From the NCBI RefSeq assembly GCF_030867095.1, contig NC_081832.1, positions 59,009,444 through 59,073,443 on the forward strand: a DNA stretch of 64,000 nucleotides, in the 5' to 3' direction. Below, one piece after another: positions 32,136-45,356 of the stretch; position 1 is the first letter of the stretch; each line of letters starts with the position of its first letter. This DNA comes from Alligator mississippiensis. Lineage: Eukaryota > Chordata > Crocodylia > Alligatoridae. The notes under the pieces were generated by a model. That model searched no databases. It was not told the DNA's origin and saw only the letters and a list, made by a program, of their open reading frames with translations. Both the position numbers and the translations under genes were made by a program.

Positions 32136-33440
32136 TCATGTGAAAAGTATTGCAACATGCAGGACTGGCTGTCAATACATGATACTTGGGGAGCAAGTAT
32201 CTAGAATTTTGGTTATTTCCACATTTCTGTGAAATGTCGCAGAAATGGCACTTTTTAACAAGGAAGAAGTCAGTGAATGGTATTTAAAGCAAGTGCTTTC
32301 AAGCTTATTAATGTAATGTGGGGTGCTTTTCTTTCTTTTTTAAGTATATTTAGTATAGACTCGATGCTACTGAAGCATAAGTAGTGGACAGCTGCTTTAA
32401 GTCCCTTATACCAGTACAACATGAAGGAAGAGACTGTCTGGTCAGGAAAATTAACTGTACCTAATTGAGCTGGTCAGCAGGTGTCACTGTTTCAACACCA
32501 ATTTCTGAATATATAACAAGTGGTGCCTAGATTATCATCACTGATGGGTCTTTTCCTGCAAATGGCACAAAGTGGAAAATAGAATCATTCTTAGTCATTT
32601 GTCATACCTATTTTGTGAATGCAGAATGTAAAAACTGATCTGCTGTGATGTACAGACTGGTTAAATTGAATATAAAGTTTTAATGCTGTCCATTAATGGG
32701 TGTACTGAAAAGGTTAAGAAAAGCTTAGTCTACAGACCCTGAAATTTCTATTTTAATCATCAGTATAGTCTTTTATACATATTCCTTCTTTGCCAGTCTC
32801 CACTGAAAATGCAATGTATTGTGAAAATTTGACCATCTTTGTTTGCACTGCGTTCTAATTTTAATAGACATGAATTCCATTCCAAGCATTTAGATTGTCC
32901 TGGCATCAACACTTGTCACTGTGGCGGTTTGATTTTTGAGGATAAATATTTGTATACTTCATAAATTAATTCCATCTCTTAATCTGCAATATTAAATGTC
33001 AGGTGTAAGAGCCAATATCTAGTTGTGATCATCTTGGATTAAATACAGGATATTTATACTGTTGGAACCATGATTTCTAGGTTTCTAAGGGGAGAGATGC
33101 AAGATTTGGTTAAGAACTATCCAGGGATAGAAGCATTGAATTTTGGCACTGGTGACACTTCCTACATAGCTTTTAGAAGTTGTGTAACTTCTACCAGAAA
33201 GCTACTGGGTTCAACTGATTCACATTAAGAATTGACTGTGCTGCAAGTACTACAGCTGGAGGGGCTAAGTACCACAGAGAGAAGCTTATAACCATAGTTT
33301 GTTAAATATGTAATTTATATAAATATAGTTGCAGTTATAGCGCTATAGTGCAAAAAGTTTTATCAATCTGGAGTTACACAGCTGTTCCCAACTGGCAAAT
33401 ATAAACAGATGTTAATAAAGTTTCTTATGGCCCTCCTGTT
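32136..33440 (+). other. SLU7: SLU7 3' untranslated region (estimated end)
   Basis: No repeat is visible directly after the stop, and the first canonical AATAAA followed by a pyrimidine-rich stretch is at 33414. The 3' limit is inferred. Earlier weak signals (ATTAAA near 33038) could give shorter forms. Confidence 0.5.
33414..33419 (+). terminator. SLU7: SLU7 poly(A) signal (candidate)
   Basis: AATAAA followed within 30 bases by a T-rich stretch. It lies just before the hAT element at 33532, which bounds the transcript plausibly. Confidence 0.5.
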
Positions 33441-33531
33441 TTATAAATAGAAGCCCTAATTACAGTGGGGAAATAACAACTTTGAGAGCTAATGTCCATT
33501 GAACCAGAGGAGTTGGCTATGGTGTGCTTAC

Positions 33532-34223
33532 TAGGGCTGTGCAAAGCTTCGGTCCCTTACTCGATTTGGCGGAGATCCAGCCTGATTAGGTGGCCGAATC
33601 TTTGAATTCAGATCAAATCAGGAGACCCTTCAATCTCTCCAAATCAAATTGGAACCCTCCGAATTGGGACAGATTCAGAAAGATTTGGTGATTTGAACAT
33701 AGACACAGCTTTAAATGTTTTCTCTACATACCTCAAGGTAACAGGCAGCTCATGAATGCTGAGATGCTAGGGCAGATAGTGTCCCACAGGAGCACGGGGG
33801 ACTCCCAAGCACGCTCGGCAGCAGACCCAGAAGTGGACCAGAAGCACTTCTGGTCCACTTCCAGATCCACCGGGGAGCGTGTGGGGGTGGGCCCATGCCC
33901 CTGCCCCCAGCTCAGTGACTGGTGCCTCCTGGGTCTAGGGAGGCAGCTGGAGTCCTCTTGAGGCTGACTGCTGAGCCGGGGGCTGCAAGGGGACCCCCCA
34001 GCATCACAGTGTTCACGAGCCGCACCTGGTACCTCAAGGTATGTAGAAAAAATATTTAAAGCTATCTATGTCTGAATCACTGATTCTTTGAATCGGCACT
34101 GAATCTTTGGATTCGGCCAAATCAAATCGGGGACAGCGATTGAAATCAATGGATCGAATCACTGTCCCCGATTTGGGCCGAATCCAAATCTGAATCGAAT
34201 ACAGTGCATTTCACACACCCCTA
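33532..34223. mobile_element. hAT non-autonomous element, TAGGGNTGTGCAAA family (copy 2)
   Basis: Starts TAGGGCTGTGCAAAGC, ends TTTCACACACCCCTA, and GTGCTTAC flanks both sides (33524-33531, 34224-34231), a perfect 8-bp duplication. The same interior blocks as copy 1 (AAGTGGACCAGAAG and facing copies). It lies just beyond the SLU7 3' end. Confidence 0.92.
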
Positions 34224-34234
34224 GTGCTTACCAA

Positions 34235-35970
34235 TTAAATCACTTATGTTGCAACTTTCCACCTGTGAAGTTAGTTGATAGCACATCAGTTTGTTTTGTG
34301 TTGCATTTTCCTGTTCCCACTGCACTAATTAAGATTCAGAACAAAAATCAATTGCTGCTAAGGTCTTGTTTTTAACCTTGTAGATTCTAGAGCATTTTGA
34401 CTTGCAAGACAGAAACCCAGTTACAGTGTGGAATCATTAACGCACAACCAATGTGAGGGGAATGAAACTATAAGCTTAAGCATTCTTATTTTACAAGTCA
34501 GTCTTCTGTCACGTCAGCATAGAAATATCACCTTCTTTTCCATTGTCTTAACTTTTTTTTTCCTGGCTCTCACTAGTGACTTAAGTGCTTTTATATCAAT
34601 TCTTCAGGGATGATAAAATGCAAAGCATCCAACTGCAACCAGTTATGTCTGATGTAAGAGCTGTGGATCATATTTACATGGAATACTGTATGTTCTTATG
34701 TAATACAAACATACTTATTTCTTGCATGCTTTGTATGTAGTTTTCTAAAAAGTACATGCTCACAAACTGACTACAGTCTAGTGTACAAGATATTCTGCAG
34801 AGCAGAATTATGCTATCTCCATTGTGGTTCTACATTAAAGCTCCATGTGGAACTTCCACTGATCTTAGTGGAAGTGTCTCAGGTTGAATGCAGATGAGCA
34901 CAGTGTAAATATGCATGCAGACCCTGGCTCTGCCCTTTAAACCAAAATACTAAAGATCAATTTAGGGCTAGTAACTAATTAACCTGTTATCTTGGCCATC
35001 AAGCCTGAGCTGTAGATACAGCTTATTAAGGTTGTGACTGTTGATAACTATTTTCTTCATGTTGTAAGTGCGAGGGGAAGGTTTCCTTTGGTCCCCTTTT
35101 TCTATGAAAGGAAAACATCCCAAAGACCTGCCAGCGTAGTATACACTATTCTATGAAACTTCAAGTTGCAGTTAGTGGGGGAAGAGGGACATTTTTTTAG
35201 CAAATAAATATATTGTTGAACTGCAGTTGTATCTGCATAGTGAGACGCTTTTAAATACCTGAAGATACAAATGTATCTCTGTGTTCACTGCCTAAGAAAT
35301 ATATTGGCCTGCTTTCTCTTTGGAAGAAAAGATAAACAACCCTTGGGGAAAAAGTAATTATGTTTGGATTGTTCCTCAGAATCCAATCCTCTGAGATCAC
35401 AAGAAATGCAAGACAGATCTATCTCTAAACCAATTGTGACAAATTAAATAAAAACTACAATGAAAGGTATGCTATTTATAGTATAGGAGTCAAAATACCA
35501 ACATGGGGATTACATTTGCTTTGTCTGCTTTTCTTGGCTTCACCACACAATATAACTGTCAGTCCTCTCACCTGACTTGCCAGTGCAGAAAAAATCCTTT
35601 TTCAAATTAATTTGAAACAAATTTTAAATGTTGGTTGGGACAAAAATGAAGTAGAAATATACCGATTCTTGCAAGCACCAGAAGTTCCCAGGGCTGCTGA
35701 GAAGCTCTTTACTTGTGTAAATTTACTAAAATGGAAGCAAGAGGAGACTATACTCCATAGCTTGTTAAGACAAATTAATCAACTTAAAATTCTAAAAAGC
35801 TGGATCTGCAGTGATCTATTTGATGCAGTCATTGAAGATTTGTTTTTGTTAGAGTAAGAAGCATTCATCAGACAGGAAAGAATTTGGCTGCAGGCAAAAC
35901 TCTTAATTTCCCACCTCCCTTTGCAACAGTTCCCACATTTTTCTTTGTACTGATTTGCTTCCTCTAGTCG
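34235..35970. other. No gene recognised; one unplaced 81-codon open frame
   Basis: Non-repetitive AT-rich sequence. An open frame at 35612-35857 (+) encodes an 81-residue, Leu/Lys-rich, helical-looking product that I do not recognise. No splice signals or homology support it, and I do not call it a gene. Confidence 0.45.
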
Positions 35971-35975
35971 GTCAG

Positions 35976-36888
35976 TGTGTTGCAGGGCACTAAAGTGCCT
36001 GCTCCTTCAAGGACAGAAACTGCCTAGAGAGAGGGCCCTAGCAGTCAGGCAGGCACCGCACAGGTGCAGGTTACTGTGGCAGCAGGCTAATGAGGGAATT
36101 AGCCTGCACCTGCGGCTGGTCAGCTGGCCAGAAGAGGCAGGGCCCTGGGCACATAAACCCCAGGGCTGGGACTAGAGTGTTAGTTCTCTGGCAGCAGCCA
36201 AGAGGGAAGGGTGTCTTATAAAGGAAGCTAACTAGCAATGCTTGATTGCCTGTTCTGGTAGGGTTAAAGGGACTCTAGGAGTTCACCAGGTATCCTGGCC
36301 TACAGGGCACTTAGTGCTAGGGGGTGGGGTTGATTCTTTTATAGGGATAGAGGGCACCCTGAGCTGCTTATGTTGTAGCCCAGAGGCTCATATTTTGGTT
36401 GTTTATAGACCAGTAGATCAGGCTGAGGCTATTGGGGAAGGAAGAGGTGGCCTCATTGGGGGCCCCTTTACAGTGGGGACCCCACTGCCAGACAGGGCAC
36501 AGTGATGGGTTGAGCAGACCCCAGTGCCAGAGGGTGTAGTTGTTGAGACTGAATTAAGCTGAGGCCTCAACATGAAGATAACATCTGTGAGGTTTGGTGC
36601 GTGGTATAGGGATGGTTTTGGAGCCATGCATCTAGCCCATAAGGCTTGGGGATATCGTAAGGCATCTCCTGAGTATGGGGCCCAATAAAGGGGTCTAGCT
36701 ACCCACAGGGTTTAGAAGAGCCTGTCAGAATTGTGACCAAGCAGCAACATGAGGGCAGCCTCCTAATCCATCATTTATAGCAGCAAGACATGGCAGACAA
36801 GATTAGTAGGTGCCCATAGGGCAGAGCCGGCATGGTCACAGTACCCTAGGGACATCACGGCCACCCCAGAGGCGGCTGTATCGTGACA
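35976..36888 (+). mobile_element. LTR-like fossil (endogenous retrovirus family unknown)
   Basis: Starts TGTGTTGCAGGG and ends TATCGTGACA (TG...CA). In plus orientation it has a TATA-like ACATAAACC near 36150 and AATAAA at 36684-36689, in the order expected for U3, R and U5. There is no internal retroviral region beside it, so it would be a solo LTR. No target duplication is clear, so it is probably old. Confidence 0.4.
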
Positions 36889-36889
36889 T

Positions 36890-38145
36890 AGAGCCTGTAG
36901 GATAGGAACCTAAGCAGTTCTTTTAAAGACATGCATGTAATTATAAAGCACAATATTAACGCTCAAATACGATTAATAAAGAAATCTGCACAATCTATAC
37001 AACATAGTATTTCTTTGCCTTTTGCAAGGTACCCGACCTGGCAGTTTCCCAGCTGTAATGCTTTGAAATTGGATCTTTACATCTTAGTTTACACCCCCAG
37101 GTAAAGCCATATAGTGTTCTGCATGTGATGTCTAATCCTTTAAAGCTGAATGAGTTAAACCGAGTTCTGAATATCCCAGTGGTTAAACTCTCCTGGCAAA
37201 GGCAGAGATATTATAATTAATGATGACATGGGGTTAGCCCTATAAGGGGAAAAAAGAAACTAAGGTGCATAAAGCCTGTACCGTGACTGTTCTTTGCCTA
37301 GTCAAACAATACTCATGCTGTGTCTCATTCAGTAACTCCAGTTCTCTGTGTCCCTCTTGGTACAACTCCTTTCAATTTTTTACATTATTAAGTTAGAGAA
37401 GAGCCAGAACACTTGGGGCTGGGCTGTAAGCAGGCATCTCCCTTTTGTTCCATTAGTACGTCTGTTTGGAATAATTTTGCTAGCTATAGCATAAAGAAAC
37501 GGGGACAATAGCGTTCCAATCTAAATCTGTTTATTTTACATAAACTTAATTTGTTTACAATCCTAACATGACCCAACCAGAATCCCCTGTGGGAATATTA
37601 GGCACAGATGTTTTCTTGTGCAAAATATGACTATGGTTTAAACCTCAGTGGACTTGTAACAACCTCACTCTGTCAAATGATATAGTTTAGTCTGCTATGT
37701 GGGCAGATTTACAAAGCCAAACCCATCCAACCACTAAGCCTTAGGTGGACATTCCAATACCTCAGAGCAGTTTTTAGAAACAGCCAACACACACGTTCTC
37801 ATTCATACCATGTCTTTGGATATGAGCATAATCTTGCAATCCTATAACCACTCACAGCACCCAAAGTGCGTTGCTTTCAAGCTGGTTTGTGTCAGTATTA
37901 CATGTGTGTCATTTAAAAAAATATATGAAACTAGTTCATTTCAATAAATTCAAACAACATAAAGCAAAGATATAACCCTATCATCACTTAAACATATAGC
38001 TGCTCTGAGCCTTTCAGATAGGGTAGGATATAATCTAAGTCTTCTGGCTAAATATGCCCAGTCAATGCACATCCAAATCCAGGTCTTGTGAACAAGAGGC
38101 CCATCAGCAGATCTCAGCTGTCATAGTAGTGCAGGAGGAAGAGGA
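36890..38145. other. No gene recognised
   Basis: AT-rich intergenic sequence without an anchored repeat or exon. Confidence 0.5.
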
Positions 38146-38149
38146 GTTT

Positions 38150-38430
38150 CCTAGTGTTTATACACTCCAATGGTCATAACACTTATAGGTTTTCAGGCCT
38201 TTGGGGTGCCTATAGACATCCTCCAATGCTTTCTAATTAAAACACATTGGAGCAACTAATCAAAGCATTCTAATTGGAATGCTTTAGTGTTGCCACAACA
38301 TCAAGTGTAAAAGCCCCTGCAGGTTTCAAAACAGCCACTAGGATGCTTTAACTAAAGCTCTTTGAATGACACGCGATGCTGTGGTGTTTTAATTAGAGCA
38401 GCTCTCCAAGAACTGCTGCAATTAACCCCC
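38150..38430. mobile_element. Possible palindromic MITE
   Basis: Contains GCATTCTAATTGGAATGC, a perfect-arm palindrome near 38265, and facing motifs (TTTAATTAGAGC against GCTTTCTAATTAAA). The texture resembles the MITE at 6110. Ends not resolved. Confidence 0.4.
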
Positions 38431-38734
38431 ACACATGCACACCCACCCACCTGCAAGCATGTGTATAGGCACCTTTTAGGGGGGAAGGGAGGGGCACTAG
38501 AGCAGACCTCCCTTCCATAATGCTGAGATGATGGAGGGACATGGCAAGGCCCCAGCAGGACACTCTGATTAGGTAGGTCCCCCCGCCCCCTCCCCCACCC
38601 TGACCAGCCCAGCAGGTAATTGATAATATAGTGTTTATCACCCCATTATGAAAACAAAAAGGGTCATTACCAGCTACTTGTTGATTCTGCCTTTGTCCTG
38701 TCTGCCACAGCATGGACCATAGCCAGCATGTGGT

Positions 38735-39139
38735 TTGCTAACTAATGCTGAGAGGTGTCTCGGTAAGGCAGAGGAGACGGGGTGCGGAAGGGGGAGCAGG
38801 GGGAGGCCAGGCAGGTGCCTGCAGTCTCTGCTGAGCTCCAGCCAGGGAGCAGAGGGGAGGGGCCAGTTCTGTAGAGCAGAGAGCCCTGCCCAGCCCAGAG
38901 AGCATACTGGGATGCCGGGGGAGTCTGGTTTAACTTAAACCAGGAAGGGGTCTGGGACAGAAGTTGCATAAACCAGTTTGACCTACATCAGTTAAGTCTG
39001 ATACTACATTCAACCAGGTTTATCTCAAACTGGTTTCAGCCATTTTCAAACTGGTTTATGTGCGCTGAACATCTGTTACAGGTTTAAACCAGTTTCTGAT
39101 CGCTTAAACGGGTTTGTATGTAATGTTTGTCCCTAGGCC
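38735..39139. mobile_element. Harbinger-like element, inverted partial copy (copy 2)
   Basis: Inverted relative to 1836-2548: AAACCAGTTTGACCTACATC, TTTCAGCCATTTTCAAACTG and the end TAATGTTTGTCCCTAGGCC mirror its left half. The other half is missing or too diverged. Confidence 0.7.
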
Positions 39140-39144
39140 AAGAG

Positions 39145-40595
39145 GGTACGTAAACCATCAGACTACAGATCATGGTGAGTTGAGATGCATGCACTCAATC
39201 TATCCTGCAGACACTTTCCCACTCTAAGTAATTAGAAACATTAGAAGAGGAGCTTGCAGTGAATCAGCCACATCAAGAGCATGGGAGGTGACCACGTCCC
39301 CAGGAATATTTTGTTTAGCAAGATATGAGACATCTCTAGAAAGTGGGGTTGCCCCTTATGGTGGTACTATGATGCAAAAATTATATGAAGTCATTTAACA
39401 TCAACATAGAAAGATGGGAAGAGCATGAAGAATCCCATCTGGTCTAGAGGTAACATCTGGCACTGTGTGCTCAACATGAAGTGGTTTTGATCCAGAGAAA
39501 GAAGCATGCTGTAAACTTGGGCTCCAGCTCAGACAACATATGGATCTGTGAAACTTCTAACAATCTGTATTGCTCTTAAACTGAGCTCATCAGCCACAAA
39601 TGGATTCATCAGGCATCTTACTAGACCTCTTACATGTACACCATTATCCAGAAGACCAATAGTTGCCTATATATAATTAAAAAATATTAACTGGAACTAG
39701 GTCTTCCACTTTCCAGGTGAGTCCCCTGACCACCAAGCTAGGAGGCTTAGACGTTTTCCAGGGAGGTAGACAATATAAGCTCCCGTCAAACATAGGAGGG
39801 AACTGCACTGTCTGTAATGTTTGGGGTTACTGCTCTGAATTACTGAATCAGGGTGGAGGAAGAAACAGCAATAGCCACCTCTAAATAAATTCCCGACCAG
39901 AGCTATTCACCAAATAGTTTAGGTATAACCTAAACCCCATTTTTTTAGTAAATTTATTGTTCACTGAAAACATTTCACCCAGCTCAATACCAAGTTCCGC
40001 AGGAGGGACCAGTGGTTGGAGGCAGAATTTGATGGTAGCTATTATTATCCTAAGCAGCTTTTTCATATTTTCTGAGGATTCTGCTTTTCCCATAAGAGCA
40101 GAAAAACTCAACCATTACTAGTGTGTGCAGATGCTACCCATGCCACTGAAGTCTCAATGTACTAAAAAATTCTGTATCTTTCTAGGACACATCAAGTTTT
40201 TACCAGTCACTTCAAATGCTCTAGTGTTTATCCTTTTTAACTTCAGCTTTGTTTCTCAGTGAGGCATATGCTTTAGGAAACTCTTTTGAGAGTATAACTT
40301 GTTAATATTAGTGGCTGCTGATTTTTAAAGTGCCTTGAATGCAGAAGAAAAATTGCCCTTTTCCCATGTCAGCAGCTGATTATCTTTCAATGACCATCCA
40401 GATTGATTCTAATATCACACCTCCAGTGGTGCATGCCTTTGAGCAGAAATAGTTACTCAGCCATGGCCTGGCCCTTATGGGGCCAGTTTCCCCATTGAGA
40501 TATGCAGCTGACTTGATTTATATTATCACCTGTTCATGCTAGGGAAGAAACAAGTAGACACTATTCCTACTTGACTCAGAAGTCTCCAAAACACA
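39145..40595. other. No gene recognised
   Basis: No exon or clear repeat. The sequence just before 40600 runs into a CR1 fragment. Confidence 0.45.
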
Positions 40596-40599
40596 TTTG

Positions 40600-41090
40600 A
40601 AGGGTTATTTTCAATCTGGAAAAATGTGAGCAGTGGAGTTCCCCAAGGTTGGGTCCTTGGACCGGTGCTGTTCAATATCTTCTTCAGTGACTTAGATGAG
40701 GGTGTGGAAAGCACTCTGTCCAAATTTGCAGATGATACCAAATTATGGGGCAAAGTAAACACATTGGAGGGCAGGGAGCGGATTCAGGCAGACTTGGACA
40801 GGTTGGGAATGTGGGCAGGACAGAACAGGATGCAGTTTAACAAAGATAAGTGCAAAGTGCTGCATCTAGGAAGAAAGAATCACCAACACACCTATAGACT
40901 GGGAGGTGACTTTCTAAAATCACAGCAGCAGAAAGGGATCTCGGAGTCATAGTTGACTCCAAAATGAACATGAGTTTTCAAAGTGATGAAGTGATAAGTA
41001 AAGCCAACCGCACTCTTTCATGCATTAGAAGGTGCGTCACAAGCAAGTCTAAGCAGGTGATAACGTCCCCTTTATGCGGCATTGGTAAGA
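40600..41090 (+). mobile_element. CR1 LINE reverse-transcriptase fragment
   Basis: Encodes the CR1 ORF2 palm: GVPQGWVLGPVLFNIFFSDL, then the catalytic FADD at 40725-40736 and NRMQFNKDKCKVLHLG. The usual GVPQGS has Trp for Ser. Open for about 108 codons and then decayed. Truncated at both ends. Confidence 0.9.
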
Positions 41091-41124
41091 CTGTAGTGGT
41101 CTTGATTTAAAGGTTCAAACAATA

Positions 41125-41480
41125 GCGAATCCATTATGTCCATAATGTATTTAATCTGATTATGGACTGTCCTTAACTAACTATTCTTGTTCTTGAAATC
41201 TTGAGTCTTATTTCTCGTCTGAATTTGTCTCTATTCAGCCTCCCTCCCTATGATCTCATCAGATCTTTTTCTAAGTGAAAGCAACCTGTCAGCCCTCTTT
41301 CCCATGTAGGTACTTGCAGATAGTCATCAAATCATACTTTAACATTTCCTTGGATAAGATAAACAGATCTAGTTTCTTTACTCTGCCATGATAAGGCATG
41401 TTTTTCAGACCTTTAATCATTCTTGTAGCTCTTTTGTAAACCTTTTGCAATTTTTCAACCTCCTCATTGAAATGTGGCTA
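41125..41480 (-). mobile_element. CR1 LINE ORF2 C-terminal fragment, old
   Basis: The minus strand reads VEKLQKVYKRATRMIKGLKN, then PYHGRVKKLDLF and LMTICKYLHGK, matching the CR1 motif RVQRRATRMIRGLEN...YEERLK...YKYLKG. It faces the plus-strand CR1 piece just to its left, so a second insertion or an inversion joined them. Confidence 0.75.
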
Positions 41481-41489
41481 GAGGATGAG

Positions 41490-43502
41490 GGCTTTCTTTT
41501 AAAGTTCTTGTTTGGTCTTCTGCTATATTATTACACAGCTCACATGTGCCCTATGTAGGTGAGTGAGAGAAGATGACTATATATAAAGTAACTTGGGGAA
41601 AGAAGACCCATTGTAAAAATAACAAAACACCACAAACCTAATGCTTATTGTCTTCTGCATTTCCTGTTTGCCGTGGTTCATCCATTTGTATGTTTGGTTT
41701 CCATAGTCCCTCTTCCCATACCCCCACATATATTTCATGTATTTTTATCTTAATAGCTTAAGTTGCAGTTCTTTAAGAACAGAGCTAGTTATCTCAAGGG
41801 CATCCTTTAAATTGAAATAGAGATTTAACGTACTTTATAGGGGCTTTTGGACAGAGACTTCTAAACTTCTTTTGGGTAATGCAATGAAAACAACTTGAAT
41901 CATGATTTAACACTAACCATGCAGACCTGTCAGGCAGAAAATATCTTTGCCAACTTATTAATATCAGCAAAATAAAAATAAACTCCCCAAATGCCACTGT
42001 TGATCTTTGCAGATGTACACATTTCCCTTTCTGTTTCCCATTCTGTTCCAAATGCTTATATTTTGGACTAGTTCTAATCCATCTGTGACTCAGTGAAATG
42101 ACTCAGCAGTAGGAAAACAGCTGCAAGGTCAGTATTTATAACAAGATAGTAAAATAGAGAATAAATAGGGGAAAATTCTCTCTAGTTAAGGTTCTATTTA
42201 GGCCTGGTATCTCTGGGCATGGATATAAGCATTCTCTTATACCTGTCTTCCAAAGCAGTCATTTATAGACCTTACACTGAGCTACATGCACATGGGTAAC
42301 TCAAGTTAACATTTTTCATTAGGGACCAAATAACGTACCTTGTCCATGTTGCATAATTATTCTGTGTACTCATTAAAAGGTTTAGTCCCACTAAAAAGAG
42401 GCGAATTAAAGTCCGCTATACTCGAGAGTGCTGCATACACTAGGGAAATTTACCAGCATTGCTTGTCCAGCAGTGTTGGAAATTTTCCAGTGTTGGAAAC
42501 ACTAGTGTAGAGGGATGTTAGCTGCTGAGGAAGTCCTTAGCAGTGTATCAGTTAAACTTGATTACAATGCTACAAAGCCCCATCAACTGAGCAGGTGCTG
42601 GTGGGACTGGGGTTTTTTTGTTTTTTTAAGGAATGGCCTTAATGTAGGCAGGTCATGATCTCTCTTAGTTACTTACAAACAGTTCCTAACTAAAAATTCA
42701 CAAATCTAATGTTCAGGATTCTTTCTGTTCTATTTTGAAAGGCAAATGTATTTGTTTAATACAAATGCATTGCCAAATATGTTCTCCTGCAGAGTTTCCT
42801 GAAATCCCATTGGCCACAAGAAGGTAATCACAGGCTCAGCATTCAACCATAAACATATTTTCCATTCAGACATCAAGTGCTAGGGAAAGACACAGCTCCT
42901 AAGAACCATTTCATCTCTTTGCACGTCATCTAAGTAGGTCAGAAATCCTCTCTGCATCTGACGTGCTGCACATCTGAACACAAGATAACCAGCTCCTGAT
43001 AGTAACATCTTGAATTAAATGAAAGGACTCAAAGCTCTGCTCTGTGCTTTACTTCTTCCTCAATAGCTGTTGGATATTTTAAATGATCCTGAAATATTTT
43101 TGTATGGTTTCAACATGTCTTTTTTACTTCCCTTGAAAGCTCTGCCCCATCCTTTGGAACAAAGTAAAAGGCTTTAGCTATAATAATTATCCCATCTGAA
43201 CAGCCAAATGCAGTCTGCTGTCTCATTGTTTAGCTCACATCTGGTATGAGCTCACTTTTTCTGCTTTTTAGAATGTGTTAGAAAGGAATAGGTATCTGGG
43301 TTGTAGCCGTATAGTTTACTACGTTTTGACACTCTTGGCATTGACAATATTTGTAAAGTACAAGGGGAATGAAATCTTTCAAAATAATCGAGAAGTCCAT
43401 CATTTTTTGTGTTTTATGAATTAAAAATGACCCCCCAGGAAAAAGCCTCTATTATTTCAATGACAGAAATGTCTTCCCATGTTGTTGCATGTGTCTGTAT
43501 TG
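41490..43502. other. No gene recognised
   Basis: AT-rich intergenic sequence. A small cluster of CAGTGTTGGAAA repeats occurs near 42470-42510. No exon or RNA gene seen. Confidence 0.5.
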
Positions 43503-43510
43503 CCTTAGTG

Positions 43511-43680
43511 CAGTGTTTCCCAACCAGTGTGCCGTCAGAATTGAACAGGTGGGCTGTGGAATTTTACCATGGCAATGAACTGCAATCGGTATGAGGATGG
43601 GGAATGCCTTAACAGGCGTGCTGCAGAAAATGTTTATTAATGTAAGCTTGCCTTGGGCTGGAAAAGGTTGGAAAACACTG
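43511..43680. mobile_element. Short hAT MITE, intact ends
   Basis: Termini CAGTGTTTCCCAACC and GGTTGGAAAACACTG are inverted copies. Flanks CCTTAGTG and CTTTAGTG agree at 7 of 8 positions. Confidence 0.88.
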
Positions 43681-43689
43681 CTTTAGTGT

Positions 43690-45150
43690 CCACTAGCACC
43701 ACTTGTAGTGTAGGACCCCCCTGGGCTAAGTACTTGACAAACAACAACAAGATGATGAACCCTATTGCCAAAGAGTTTACTATCTCCTATCCAAATGCAA
43801 TCTAAATGGACAGATTTTTTCCTCAAAATATTTCTGAGAAGGAACCCCAAGCTACAGGAAGTTCTAGGTCAAAGCCAGAATCAGATAAGTACTTTGGAAT
43901 CCATTTGCACAAAAACTCGAGTCTAGAAGACAAATTGAAATCTCCTCTCTGCCCAGAACCATATAGTCTTCTTTCACTTTAACTCTTGCCTTCTCAGTTC
44001 ATGTTCCCAGATCTAAACTGTTTATGAGGTGGTATTCCTGTAGGCTTTTATACCATGCTCATCAGTATGGGTGAAAACATATGACTCGACACAAGATGGC
44101 TTCAGAGAGTTCTCACTTGAGTTGCCGCAACTGCCCAGGTTGCCTTTCTCCATTCCAAAAATGACTTCCTAGTTCTATAGCCGTTACAGGGTATCCTTAA
44201 GCCACGTGTATAAATCCCAGTGATACAAATACTTGACATGCATGGTTTTTTTGGATCCTTGAAGTAGTGATGTTACAAAAGTATTTTTGATGCAAGAAAA
44301 GCAGAGCTAAGTAGCAAAACGTTGCAACAGTGTCAGTCCAAGATGTGATATAACACCTGTTCAGAAGGTTGGATGATACCTGGACTTGTCATTTAGTGGG
44401 AATCCACCATGCAAAGCCCTCCAATAAATATAAGCAATCTAGGTCCAAACAGATCCTTTTTTAACAACAAAATGTTTTGAGAGGTTTTTTATAAGGTTTT
44501 ATTTTGTTATTAAAATGGGGAGGAAATATTTTCTTGTAGCCAGAGAACAAGGAGCCAGGATTTATATTTTCACTTTTATTCATTTATATTTTTACTTTTC
44601 TTTGTATGACCTTTAGCAAAACAAATGAACTTGTGTGTGCTTCATAAATAAAATAGTCATTTATTTCCCCTGAGTACTGTGGGGCTTACTTAGGACTAGC
44701 AAAGTGCGATGAGTGTAAAATATCATTATTACTATTATTATTTTATTTTCCTAATGTAAATAAAGGCAGCTGGATCTTTATAGTGACCGAATCTCTCTGG
44801 AGCCTCAGACCATTCTGAATCCCTGACTTTTCCAAAAGCAGTCAGAGGTAAAATTTAAGAAAATCACAGAACTGGTATGAAAGAGCTGTTAGAAAATCAG
44901 TAGCAATTCCAATAAAGTACTCCTAACTTGCTGATCTGTACTGAAGACCTCAGGGTAACTCATACAACTACAGAAATGTAGCACACTTGAGCCAAGGTTG
45001 CCACATCCACTTATAAGAAGTGGAATTGGGCTTGTTTTAAAAAGTTGCTTACGTTTTTTTAGTCACGGGTTGCAATTTTTGGGGCTTGTTTTATTTGGAG
45101 GTTGCTTATATTGGGCTTTTTTGTAATAGGTGACTTAAACAAAAGAAGTT
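43690..45150. other. No gene recognised
   Basis: Mostly unique sequence with an AT-rich microsatellite-like stretch near 44725-44745 (ATT units). Confidence 0.5.
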
Positions 45151-45157
45151 ATAGTTC

Positions 45158-45275
45158 AGGGGTGGGCAAAATGGTGGGTCTGGTCAGCAACTGGACTCCA
45201 TTTCCCAGCAGCCCCTGCCAGCGTGCCTGGGGCCGGTTTCCAGGAGACCCCAGCAGCAGTCGCACTGTGATAGAC
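45158..45275. mobile_element. hAT left-end fragment
   Basis: Begins CAGGGGTGGGCAAAATGG, a frequent hAT start. No matching right end is found, and it is followed directly by another element. Confidence 0.4.
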
Positions 45276-45356
45276 CATAGGACTGTGCAAAATTTCATTG
45301 GGTGTTTTGTTTTGAAGCTGTTTCGATGCATTTTGACCTCAAAACAGCAAAATAGA

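Noticed and set aside
35612-35857. 81-codon open frame with helical, Leu/Lys-rich product
   Set aside because: Looks protein-like but matches nothing I know and has no splice signals; kept only as a note in the intergenic entry.
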